From Marinobacter sp050379415 (GTDB taxonomy: Bacteria > Pseudomonadota > Gammaproteobacteria > Pseudomonadales > Oleiphilaceae): a stretch of DNA of 64,000 nucleotides. The notes under the pieces are model-generated. The model worked only from the letters and a program-made list of their open reading frames with translations. It did not search any database and had not been told where the DNA came from. The translations under genes were made by a program, and so were the position numbers. Every line of letters begins with the position of its first letter. The first letter of the stretch is position 1. Below are positions 16,151 through 24,863 of the stretch, one piece after another. The DNA is taken from assembly GCF_050379415.1 (NCBI RefSeq), contig NZ_JBNRLS010000002.1, forward strand, positions 1 through 64,000, given 5' to 3'.

Positions 16151-17854
16151 TCAATACCCCATGGCCGATGAGGTGCTCCGGCGCGGATCGGCACCTCCAT
16201 ACAGCGTACCATCCGGCGCGATCAGGATGCTCTGGATGGCACCCATGGCGGATTTGGTTACCACCGTGTGACCCATGGCCCGCAGCCGTTGAACGGTATC
16301 GGGGCTGACGCCCTGTTCAATGCGGATTTCGTCCGGCAGCCACTGATGGTGTATCCGGGGCACGCTCACCGCGGTCTGTATATTCATATTATGGTCGATC
16401 ACGTTCATTACCACCTGCAAAGTGGTGGTAATGATCCTCGAGCCTCCAGGGCTGCCGGTGACCAGGAAGTTCTTGCCGTCCTTGCGAACAATGGTGGGAG
16501 ACATGGAGCTGAGCATGCGCTTGCCGGGTTCCACCTTGTTGGCTTCTCCGCCAATCAGACCGTAGGCATTGGGCACGCCGGGCTTGGCGCTGAAGTCGTC
16601 CATTTCGTTGTTGAGCAGGAAACCGGCGCGGGCCACGGTGATGCCCGAGCCGTAGCTGAAGTTGATGGTGTAGGTGTTGGAGACCGCATTACCCCAGCGA
16701 TCCACCACGGAAAAATGGGTGGTCTCGGGGCTTTCATAGGCGGCGGGCTCGCCGGGTCCTATCTCGCTGGCGGGGCGGGCCTGGTCCGGTTTGATGGTCT
16801 CACGCAGACCCTCCGCGTAGGCCTTGCTGGTGAGGCCGGCGAGCGGTACGTCCACGTAGTCGGTATCACCCAGGTATTGCGAGCGGTCGGCGTAGGCCAG
16901 TTTCATGGCTTCGGCCATGTGATGGATGGTGCTGGCGGAGTTGTGGCCCCATTCTGAAATGGGATAGCCCTCCAGGATATTCAGGATCTGGACGATGTGA
17001 GTACCGCCGGAGGAGGGTGGTGACATGGAAAAGATGTCGTGGCCGCGATAGGTACCATGGACCGGCTCGCGGATAGCCGGTTCATATTTCCGCAGGTCCT
17101 GTTCGGTGATCAGGCCACCGTTGCGCTTCATTTCCTCGGCGATGAGACGGGCGGTTTCACCCTCGTAGAAACCCTTGACGCCGTTATCGGCAATCCGCTG
17201 GAGCGTGGCGGCCAGTTCCGGCTGCCGGAAACGCTCACCCGGTTGCCAGGTCGAGCCGTCTTCCTTGTAGAAGGTTTCCAGGGTCGCGGGCCAGCGCTGC
17301 AGTCGTTCCTTTGCCTGCTCCAGTCCCTCGGTGAACCGGTGCGGGACGGTAAAACCGTCCCGGGCGAGCTTGATGGCTGGTGCCAGGGCATCCTTCAGAC
17401 TGATGGTGCCATGGCGCTTCAGGGCCAGCGCCAGGCCGGCAACCGTTCCTGGAACGCCGGCGGCGAGGTGGGTAAACCGGCTACGGTTGGTGACTACATT
17501 ACCGTTTTCGTCCTGGAACATGGTTTCGCTGGCGGCCGCAGGCGCTTTTTCCCGGTAATCGATGGCTTCGGGAGCGCTGCCGTCACCCGGTGAAAACAGC
17601 ATGAAACCGCCGCCGCCAATATTGCCGGAACGGGGTTGGGTCACGGCCAGCGCAAAGCCCGCCGTAACGGCAGCATCAACAGCATTACCGCCCTCTTTGA
17701 GCACCTCCAGTGCCACCTCCGTAGCGAGAGTATGACTGGTGGCTACCATGCCATATTCGCTCTGGACCGGGTGGAAGCGCTCACCCTCGAGAATGGCCTG
17801 GGCCCAGACAGTGGGCAGGCAAGCCATCAGCACTGAAAACACAATTATCCGCAT
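16151..17854 (-). CDS. ggt: Gamma-glutamyltransferase precursor
   Basis: 567-residue periplasmic Ntn hydrolase that transfers or hydrolyses the gamma-glutamyl group of glutathione. The signal peptide is about residues 1-20 (VFSVLMACLPTVWAQA). The heavy chain contains GGNAVDAAVTAGFALAV and SGNIGGGGFM. The autoprocessing nucleophile is predicted as Thr379 in SPETTHFSVVD, which starts the small subunit. The downstream glycines SPGGSRIITT fit the oxyanion region. Length is normal. Probably the first gene of ggt-ykoF-ftsH; divergent from purU. Confidence 0.95.
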   Translation of the reverse strand: MRIIVFSVLMACLPTVWAQAILEGERFHPVQSEYGMVATSHTLATEVALEVLKEGGNAVDAAVTAGFALAVTQPRSGNIGGGGFMLFSPGDGSAPEAIDYREKAPAAASETMFQDENGNVVTNRSRFTHLAAGVPGTVAGLALALKRHGTISLKDALAPAIKLARDGFTVPHRFTEGLEQAKERLQRWPATLETFYKEDGSTWQPGERFRQPELAATLQRIADNGVKGFYEGETARLIAEEMKRNGGLITEQDLRKYEPAIREPVHGTYRGHDIFSMSPPSSGGTHIVQILNILEGYPISEWGHNSASTIHHMAEAMKLAYADRSQYLGDTDYVDVPLAGLTSKAYAEGLRETIKPDQARPASEIGPGEPAAYESPETTHFSVVDRWGNAVSNTYTINFSYGSGITVARAGFLLNNEMDDFSAKPGVPNAYGLIGGEANKVEPGKRMLSSMSPTIVRKDGKNFLVTGSPGGSRIITTTLQVVMNVIDHNMNIQTAVSVPRIHHQWLPDEIRIEQGVSPDTVQRLRAMGHTVVTKSAMGAIQSILIAPDGTLYGGADPRRSTSSAMGY

Positions 17855-17998
17855 GCGTCCATTCCTCGTTTTAGGCGTTCAGATAGGCTATGATAGCCGG
17901 TCATTTTTGATGGTGCGTACCGATTGCCCGCCTTGTGTTTTTCCACCGGGGTCCCCGTCGCACCTGCTTTCCCGGATTCAAGTTAAGGAAAGGCTTTC

Positions 17999-18853
17999 AT
18001 GGAGCATACCTATCGTCTTGTGATTTCCTGCCCGGATCGGGTCGGAATCGTTGCCAAGGTGAGTAACTTCCTGTCCACCTACAATGGCTGGATTACCGAG
18101 GCGAGCCACCATTCGGACACCCAGACCGGCTGGTTCTTCATGCGTCACGAGATCAAGGCCGAGTCTATTCCATTCGGGCTGGATCAATTCCGTGCCGCAT
18201 TTGAGCCCATTGCCCGCGAGTTCAACATGAACTGGCACATCGCCGATTCCGCACGGCCAAAGCGGGTCATCCTGATGTGCAGCAAGGAATCCCACTGTCT
18301 GGCAGATCTTCTGCATCGTTGGCACAGTAAGGAACTGAATGCCGAGATCGTTGCGGTGATTTCCAACCATGACGATCTGCGCCGCATGGTGGAATGGCAT
18401 GAAATCCCGTATCACCACGTACCGGTGAGCAAGGAGAACAAGGCCGAGGCCTTCGCCCACATCGAGGAACTGTTCGGGCAGTACGAGACCGATGTGGTGG
18501 TCCTGGCCCGCTACATGCAGATCCTCCCGGCCGAGCTGTGCGAGAAGTACGCGGGCAAGGTGATCAATATCCATCACAGCTTCCTGCCGTCCTTCGCCGG
18601 TGCGCGCCCCTACCATCAGGCGTACAGTCGCGGTGTGAAGCTCATCGGGGCCACCTGCCACTACGTGACCCAGGACCTCGATGAGGGCCCGATCATCGAA
18701 CAGGATGTCATCCGCATCAACCACAGCGATTCCATAGAAGACATGGTCCGCCTGGGCAAGGATGTGGAGAAAAACGTGCTGGCGCGCGGCCTGCGGGCGC
18801 ATGTTGAAGACCGGGTGATTACCTACGAAAACAAGACCGTGGTGTTTGGTTAA
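17999..18853 (+). CDS. purU: Formyltetrahydrofolate deformylase
   Basis: 284 residues. The N-terminal ACT domain (about 5-80: YRLVISCPDRVGIVAKVSNFL) senses the one-carbon or glycine/methionine balance in E. coli PurU. The C-terminal formyltransferase-type domain shows N190-I-H192 in INIHHSFLPSFAGA and D228 in VTQDLDEGPIIEQD, the expected Asn/His/Asp triad. It hydrolyses 10-formyl-THF to formate and THF, feeding PurT and tetrahydrofolate. AAGGAAA precedes the ATG. It is followed by gyrA after 126 nt. Confidence 0.96.
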   Translation: MEHTYRLVISCPDRVGIVAKVSNFLSTYNGWITEASHHSDTQTGWFFMRHEIKAESIPFGLDQFRAAFEPIAREFNMNWHIADSARPKRVILMCSKESHCLADLLHRWHSKELNAEIVAVISNHDDLRRMVEWHEIPYHHVPVSKENKAEAFAHIEELFGQYETDVVVLARYMQILPAELCEKYAGKVINIHHSFLPSFAGARPYHQAYSRGVKLIGATCHYVTQDLDEGPIIEQDVIRINHSDSIEDMVRLGKDVEKNVLARGLRAHVEDRVITYENKTVVFG

Positions 18854-18979
18854 GGCTTGGCCACAAGTGCCCCGGCAAAGGGCGGACTGTGGTATGCTTG
18901 GCGGCTTGTTGAAGAATAAATACGGGGCCCGGAAACGGCTCCCGCACGACTTCCAGATAACGCAAAGGAACCTTTCTCG

Positions 18980-21547
18980 ATGGGTGAGTTAGCCAAAGAG
19001 ATCCTGCCGGTAAACATTGAAGACGAGTTGAAGCAGTCCTACCTCGATTACGCCATGAGCGTCATCGTCGGCCGGGCACTGCCGGATGTGCGTGACGGCC
19101 TCAAGCCGGTGCACCGTCGGGTGCTGTTCGCCATGTCCGAGCTGGGCAATGACTGGAACAAGGCCTATAAGAAATCTGCCCGTGTGGTGGGTGATGTTAT
19201 CGGTAAATACCACCCCCACGGTGACTCTGCGGTATACGACACCATCGTTCGTATGGCCCAGCCGTTCTCCCTGCGCTACCCGCTGGTGGATGGTCAGGGT
19301 AACTTCGGTTCCATCGACGGCGATAACGCAGCCGCTATGCGTTATACCGAGATCCGCATGGAGAAGATTGCCCACTCCCTGCTGGCGGATCTGGACAAGG
19401 AAACGGTTGATTACGTCGACAACTACGACGGCACCGAGCGGATTCCCGATGTTCTGCCGACCCGGGTTCCGAACCTGCTGGTGAACGGCTCCTCCGGTAT
19501 CGCCGTGGGGATGGCCACCAATATCCCGCCCCACAACCTGACCGAAGTGGTCAACGGTTGTCTGGCGCTGATTGATAACGGTGACCTGACCGTGGATGAG
19601 CTCATGGAGTTCATCCCCGGCCCGGATTTCCCGACCCAGGGCATCATCAACGGCCGTGCCGGCATCGTCGAGGCCTACCGCACCGGTCGTGGCCGCATCT
19701 ATATCCGCGCCCGCCACGAGATCGAGCAGGACAAGAAAACCGGTCGCGAATCCATCATCATCACCGAGCTTCCCTACCAGCTCAACAAGGCCCGCCTGAT
19801 CGAGAAGATCGCCGAGCTGGTAAAGGAAAAGCGTGTTGAGGGTATTTCCGAACTGCGGGACGAATCCAACAAGGAGGGTATCCGCGTTGTGATCGAGCTG
19901 CGCCGTGGCGAGAACGCGGACGTGGTGATCAACAACCTGTTCGCCCACACCCAGCTGGAAACCGTGTTCGGTATCAACATGGTTGCCCTGATCAACGGCG
20001 AACCCAAGACCCTGAACCTGAAGGAAATGCTGGATGCGTTCCTGCGCCACCGCCGCGAGGTGGTGACCCGCCGGACCATCTACGAACTGCGCAAGGCCCG
20101 TGAGCGCGGCCATATTCTCGAAGGCCTTACCGTTGCACTGGCCAACATCGACGAGATCATCGAGCTGATCAAGCAGTCCCCGACTGCGGCCGAGGCCAAA
20201 GAAAAGCTGATGGACAAGGGCTGGGCCCCGGGTGATGTGCTGGCCATGCTCGAGCGTGCTGGCGAAGATGCCTGCCGCCCGGACGACTTGCCGGAGATCT
20301 ACGGTCTGCGCGAAGGCTTGTATCATCTCTCGCCGGAACAGGCCCAGGCCATCCTGGATCTGCGTCTGCATCGCCTGACCGGCCTGGAAACCGAGAAGCT
20401 GCAGAACGAGTACAAGGAAATCCTCGAGAAGATCGCCGATCTGCTCGACATCCTGGGCGATCCGGAGCGCCTGTTGCAGGTTATCCGTGAAGAACTGGAA
20501 GCGATCGTGAACGACTACGGTGACGAGCGTCGTACCGAGATCACCAGTTCCCGCCGTGACCTGACCATTGCGGACCTGATCGACGAAGAGGACCTGGTGG
20601 TCACCATCTCCCACGGTGGTTATGCCAAGACCCAGGCGGTAGAGGATTACCAGGCCCAGCGCCGGGGTGGCCGTGGCAAGGCAGCCACCTCCATGAAGGA
20701 CGAAGACTTCATCGAGAAACTGCTGGTTGCTAACTCCCACGACACCATTCTGTGTTTCTCCAACCGTGGCAAGGTGTACTGGCTACGGGTGTTCGAGATT
20801 CCGCGTGGAAGTCGTGGCTCCCGGGGGCGGCCGATGGTCAACATCCTGCCGCTGGATGAGGGGGAGCGTATCACCACCTTCCTGCCGGTGAAGGATTATC
20901 CGGAAGACCAGTTTGTGCTGATGGCCACCTCAAACGGTGTGGTCAAGAAGACGCCGCTGCCAAACTTCTCCCGTCCGCGCAGCAACGGGCTGATCGCCCT
21001 GAACCTGGACGAGGGCGATACCCTGGTTGGCGCTGCCATCACCAAGGGTGATGCAGAAGTCATGCTGTTCTCCAGCGCCGGCAAGGCAGTGCGGTTCACC
21101 GAGGACCAGGTGCGGCCCATGAGCCGGACCGCCCGTGGTGTGCGTGGCATCCGGATGCCTGAAGGCCAGCATGTGGTGTCACTGATCATTCCGGAAGAGG
21201 GTGGTGTGATCCTGACTGCCAGCGAGCATGGCTATGGCAAGCGCACGGCGATCGACGAGTTCCCCACCTACAGCCGTGGCAGCCAGGGCGTTATCGCCAT
21301 GCAGTGCTCCGAGCGTAATGGCGACCTGGTCACCGCGCTCCAGCTGTTTGATGGCGATGAAATGATGCTGATTTCGGACAAGGGTACCCTTGTCCGGACT
21401 CGCACCGATGAAGTGTCTGTCCTGAGCCGGAATACGCAGGGGGTACGCCTGATTCGCCTGTCACAGGAAGACGAGCGTCTGGTCGGTGTTGAACGGATTG
21501 CAGAATCCGATGATGAAGAGATAGAAGGCGAGGAAAGCGAAGAATGA
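18980..21547 (+). CDS. gyrA: DNA gyrase subunit A
   Basis: 855 residues. The 5Y-CAP catalytic domain has Tyr122 in AAAMRYTEIRM, the nucleophile that makes the 5'-phosphotyrosine link. The C-terminal beta-pinwheel contains the GyrA box (QRRGGRGK, near 556). The quinolone-resistance region reads GDSAVYD (81-87), with S83 and D87 as in sensitive E. coli. The tail is acidic. It is also the expected target of the CcdB toxin encoded at 3206. AAAGGAACC precedes the ATG; its stop overlaps serC (ATGA). Confidence 0.98.
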   Translation: MGELAKEILPVNIEDELKQSYLDYAMSVIVGRALPDVRDGLKPVHRRVLFAMSELGNDWNKAYKKSARVVGDVIGKYHPHGDSAVYDTIVRMAQPFSLRYPLVDGQGNFGSIDGDNAAAMRYTEIRMEKIAHSLLADLDKETVDYVDNYDGTERIPDVLPTRVPNLLVNGSSGIAVGMATNIPPHNLTEVVNGCLALIDNGDLTVDELMEFIPGPDFPTQGIINGRAGIVEAYRTGRGRIYIRARHEIEQDKKTGRESIIITELPYQLNKARLIEKIAELVKEKRVEGISELRDESNKEGIRVVIELRRGENADVVINNLFAHTQLETVFGINMVALINGEPKTLNLKEMLDAFLRHRREVVTRRTIYELRKARERGHILEGLTVALANIDEIIELIKQSPTAAEAKEKLMDKGWAPGDVLAMLERAGEDACRPDDLPEIYGLREGLYHLSPEQAQAILDLRLHRLTGLETEKLQNEYKEILEKIADLLDILGDPERLLQVIREELEAIVNDYGDERRTEITSSRRDLTIADLIDEEDLVVTISHGGYAKTQAVEDYQAQRRGGRGKAATSMKDEDFIEKLLVANSHDTILCFSNRGKVYWLRVFEIPRGSRGSRGRPMVNILPLDEGERITTFLPVKDYPEDQFVLMATSNGVVKKTPLPNFSRPRSNGLIALNLDEGDTLVGAAITKGDAEVMLFSSAGKAVRFTEDQVRPMSRTARGVRGIRMPEGQHVVSLIIPEEGGVILTASEHGYGKRTAIDEFPTYSRGSQGVIAMQCSERNGDLVTALQLFDGDEMMLISDKGTLVRTRTDEVSVLSRNTQGVRLIRLSQEDERLVGVERIAESDDEEIEGEESEE

Positions 21548-22626
21548 GCAGGGCGTTCAACTTTTGCGCGGGGCCGGCTACCTTACCGGAGCCCGTGCTG
21601 AAACAGGCCCGGGACGAAATGCTGGACTGGCGTGGTACCGGCATGTCGGTGATGGAGATGAGCCACCGCAGTGACGAGTTCGTGGCCATTGCCGAAACCG
21701 CCGAAAAAGATCTGCGTGAATTGGCCGGAATTTCAGATGATTACGCCGTTCTCTTCATGCAGGGTGGAGCTTCCAGCCAGTTCTCCACCATCCCGCTAAA
21801 CCTGCTCGGCGACAAGACTTCGGCGGATTACGTCAATACCGGCATCTGGTCCAAGAAGGCGATTGCCGAAGCCAGGCGATACGGTGACGTGAACGTGGTT
21901 GCCAGTTCCGAGGACAGCGGTTTTAGCACCGTACCGGAGCAGTCCGCCTGGAACACCAATGCCGATGCCGCCTACCTGCATTACACCCCGAACGAAACGA
22001 TTGGCGGCCTGGAATTCGATTTCACACCGGACAGCGGTGACGTGCCCCTGGTGGCGGACATGTCCTCCACCATGCTGTCCCGGCCGGTGGATGTCTCCCG
22101 TTACGGACTGATCTACGCCGGTGCCCAGAAAAACATCGGTCCCTCCGGCCTGGTGGTCGTGATCATCCGCAAGGATCTGCTCGGCAAGGCCCGTAAGGAA
22201 ACGCCGACAATGATGAACTACCAGGTCATCGCCGATAACGGTTCTATGTACAACACGCCGGCAACCTATTCCTGGTACCTGGCCGGGCTTGTATTCAAAT
22301 GGCTGAAAGAGCAGGGCGGCGTGAAGGCCATGGGTGAGATCAACTATCGCAAGGCCAGGAAGTTGTATGACTTCATCGACACCAACGACTTTTACGCCAA
22401 TCCGATTGATCCGCGTTTCCGTTCCTGGATGAACGTACCGTTCACGCTCGCCGATGATGCGCTGAACGCCGAGTTCCTCAAGGGTGCCGATGCTCGCGGC
22501 CTGCTGAACCTCAAGGGCCACCGTTCCGTAGGCGGCATGCGCGCCAGCATCTACAATGCCATGCCGGAGGCGGGTGTCGACGCGCTGATCCAGTACATGG
22601 CGGAATTTGCGAAGGAGCGTGGCTGA
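21544..22626 (+). CDS. serC: Phosphoserine aminotransferase
   Basis: 360-residue class-V PLP aminotransferase. It opens RAFNFCAGPATLPEPVL. The cofactor lysine is K196 in YAGAQKNIGPSG, and MEMSHRS (37-43) binds the phosphate of the substrate. It makes 3-phosphoserine for serine, and in many gammaproteobacteria 4-phosphohydroxythreonine for vitamin B6. Four-base overlap with gyrA and a two-base gap to pheA place it in the aromatic operon, as in Pseudomonas. Confidence 0.97.
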   Translation: MSRAFNFCAGPATLPEPVLKQARDEMLDWRGTGMSVMEMSHRSDEFVAIAETAEKDLRELAGISDDYAVLFMQGGASSQFSTIPLNLLGDKTSADYVNTGIWSKKAIAEARRYGDVNVVASSEDSGFSTVPEQSAWNTNADAAYLHYTPNETIGGLEFDFTPDSGDVPLVADMSSTMLSRPVDVSRYGLIYAGAQKNIGPSGLVVVIIRKDLLGKARKETPTMMNYQVIADNGSMYNTPATYSWYLAGLVFKWLKEQGGVKAMGEINYRKARKLYDFIDTNDFYANPIDPRFRSWMNVPFTLADDALNAEFLKGADARGLLNLKGHRSVGGMRASIYNAMPEAGVDALIQYMAEFAKERG

Positions 22627-22628
22627 TC

Positions 22629-23726
22629 ATGACGGACGAGAAGACCCGTCTGGGCGAACTTCGGGATGAAATCGACAGCATTGATCAGCAGATCATGGAC
22701 CTTATCAGTGCCCGGGCCCGCTGTGCCCAGGAAGTAGCCCATGTGAAGATGGCAGCGAATCCGGATGAGGATGTGTTCTTCTACCGTCCCGAGCGTGAAG
22801 CCCAGGTACTGCGTCGTATCAAGGAGCACAACCCGGGGCCGCTGCCGGCAGAGGAAATGGCGCGGCTGTTCCGTGAAATCATGTCCGCCTGCCTGGCACT
22901 GGAAAAGCCGATGCACATCGCTTTCCTGGGGCCGATCGGCACCTTTACGCAGGCGGCGGCGCTGAAGCATTTCGGCCATTCCGTGGTCAGCGTTCCGTTG
23001 CCGGCCATCGACGCGGTTTTCCGCGAGGTCGAGTCCGGCGCAGCCCACTATGGTGTGGTGCCCGTGGAAAACTCCACCGAGGGCATGATCAACCACACCC
23101 TGGACATGTTCATGTCCTCGCCGCTGAAGATCTGCGGTGAGGTCCAGCTGCGGATTCACCACCACCTGCTGGTGTCTCCCAAGCACAAGGACCAGGAAAT
23201 TACCCGCATTTATTCCCACCAGCAGTCCTTTGCCCAGTGTCGGCAGTGGCTCGACACCCATCGCTATGGCATTGAGCGCATCACCGTGTCCAGCAATGCC
23301 GAGGCCGCCCGCCGGGCCGCCGAGGAGCCGGGTACGGCTGCAATTGCCGGGGATATGGCGGCGGAACTGTATGGCCTGGAAAAACTGGCCAACAGCATCG
23401 AGGATCGTCCGGACAACACCACCCGGTTCCTGATCATCGGCCGTGAAGAGGTTCCGGCCAGTGGTCACGACAAGTCCTCCATCCTGGTGTCCATGCGCAA
23501 CAAGCCCGGCGCCCTGTATCAGTTGCTGGAGCCTTTCCACCGCCACGGCATCAGTCTGACCCGGATCGAGACCCGGCCATCGCCCAGTGGTACCTGGGCC
23601 TACGTGTTCTACATCGACTTCGAGGGGCACATGGAGGACGAGACCATCCGTAAGGCGCTGGCCGAGGTTGATGAAGAGGCAGTGGAGCTCAAGCGGCTTG
23701 GTTCCTACCCAATCGGCGTTTTGTAA
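22629..23726 (+). CDS. pheA: Bifunctional chorismate mutase / prephenate dehydratase
   Basis: 365-residue P-protein of phenylalanine synthesis. The AroQ chorismate mutase domain is about 5-90 (RLGELRDEIDSIDQQIMDLI). The prephenate dehydratase domain is about 95-275 with FLGPIGTFTQAAALKHFG and the VPVENSTEGMI and NTTRFLIIG motifs. The ACT domain (about 280-360: SILVSMRNKPGALYQLL with the TRIETRPS element) is the feedback site for phenylalanine. Sits between serC and hisC, the common order in Pseudomonas-like genomes. Confidence 0.97.
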   Translation: MTDEKTRLGELRDEIDSIDQQIMDLISARARCAQEVAHVKMAANPDEDVFFYRPEREAQVLRRIKEHNPGPLPAEEMARLFREIMSACLALEKPMHIAFLGPIGTFTQAAALKHFGHSVVSVPLPAIDAVFREVESGAAHYGVVPVENSTEGMINHTLDMFMSSPLKICGEVQLRIHHHLLVSPKHKDQEITRIYSHQQSFAQCRQWLDTHRYGIERITVSSNAEAARRAAEEPGTAAIAGDMAAELYGLEKLANSIEDRPDNTTRFLIIGREEVPASGHDKSSILVSMRNKPGALYQLLEPFHRHGISLTRIETRPSPSGTWAYVFYIDFEGHMEDETIRKALAEVDEEAVELKRLGSYPIGVL

Positions 23727-23738
23727 AGGAGGCTTCGT

Positions 23739-24863
23739 ATGGCAGTCGATTACCAGAGTCTTGCGGTCAAAGGTGTCCAGGCTTTGTCTCCCTACCAGCC
23801 GGGCAAGCCGATCGAGGAGCTGGCCCGGGAGCTGGGCCTGAAGCCCGCCGAGATCATCAAGCTGGCCAGCAACGAGAATCCGTTGGGACCCAGCGAAAAG
23901 GCAGTGGCTGCCGCCCGGGAAGCATTGTCCGAACTGTGTCTGTATCCGGATGGCAACGGCTTTGATCTCAAGAAGGCGCTGTCGGAGCGCTTCGGTGTGG
24001 GCATGAACCAGATCACCCTGGGCAATGGTTCGAACGATGTCCTGGAAGTGATTGCCCGCTGCTTTGCCGACACGGATTCTGAAGTGGTGTTCTCGCAGTA
24101 TGCCTTTGCGGTTTACCCACTGGTGACCCAGGCCATTGGCGCTAAAGGGGTATCGGTGCCGGCGAAGGATTGGGGCCATGATCTCGATGCCATGGCTGAT
24201 GCCGTGACCGAGCGTACCCGCCTGGTATTCGTGGCCAACCCGAATAACCCGACCGGTACCGTGCACACCGCTGATGCGATCGAGAGCTTCCTGGCAAAGA
24301 TTCCCGAAGACGTTCTGGTGGTTCTGGATGAAGCCTATTGTGAATACCTGACCGGCATCGAGTACCCCGACGGCCTTGAACTGCTGGAGCGTTTCCCCAA
24401 CCTGATCGTCTGCCGCACCTTTTCCAAGGCCTGGGGGCTGGCGGCATTGCGGGTGGGATACAGCATCAGTTCGCCTGCGATTGCGGATATCCTCAATCGC
24501 GTGCGTCAGCCGTTCAACGTGGATACGGTCGCGCTGGCTGCGGCAACTGCAGTCCTGGGGGACGAGGATTATCTCAACCGTTCCCGCGAAGTGAACGCCG
24601 AAGGGCTGAAACAGCTGGCGGACGGTTTCGACCGCATGGGGCTGCCCTATATACCTTCCGCAGGGAACTTTATCGCGGTGGAAGTCGGAGAGCAGGCCCT
24701 GGCGATCTATCACGCGTTGCTGGAACACGGCGTTATTGTGCGGCCGATTGCCGGATACGGCATGCCGGAACATCTTCGGGTTTCTGTCGGCCTTGCCAAA
24801 GAAAACGAGCGATTCCTCGACGCACTGGCCGAGGCCCTGAGCGCTGCCGGGGAGGGTGGCTGA
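23739..24863 (+). CDS. hisC: Histidinol-phosphate / aromatic aminotransferase
   Basis: 374-residue class I/II PLP aminotransferase. Substrate and cofactor motifs: LASNENPLGPSEKA (about 45-58), ANPNNPTGT and the PLP lysine K230 in CRTFSKAWGLAALRVGY. The second HisC of Pseudomonas-type genomes lies at this locus and, by context, probably also works on phenylpyruvate or prephenate in aromatic amino acid synthesis. AAAGGAGG lies eight bases before the ATG. It overlaps the tyrA-aroA gene by 8 nt. Confidence 0.95.
   Translation: MAVDYQSLAVKGVQALSPYQPGKPIEELARELGLKPAEIIKLASNENPLGPSEKAVAAAREALSELCLYPDGNGFDLKKALSERFGVGMNQITLGNGSNDVLEVIARCFADTDSEVVFSQYAFAVYPLVTQAIGAKGVSVPAKDWGHDLDAMADAVTERTRLVFVANPNNPTGTVHTADAIESFLAKIPEDVLVVLDEAYCEYLTGIEYPDGLELLERFPNLIVCRTFSKAWGLAALRVGYSISSPAIADILNRVRQPFNVDTVALAAATAVLGDEDYLNRSREVNAEGLKQLADGFDRMGLPYIPSAGNFIAVEVGEQALAIYHALLEHGVIVRPIAGYGMPEHLRVSVGLAKENERFLDALAEALSAAGEGG

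Noticed and set aside
18989..20740. 583-codon minus frame opposite gyrA
   Set aside because: Complement of gyrA; no independent support.
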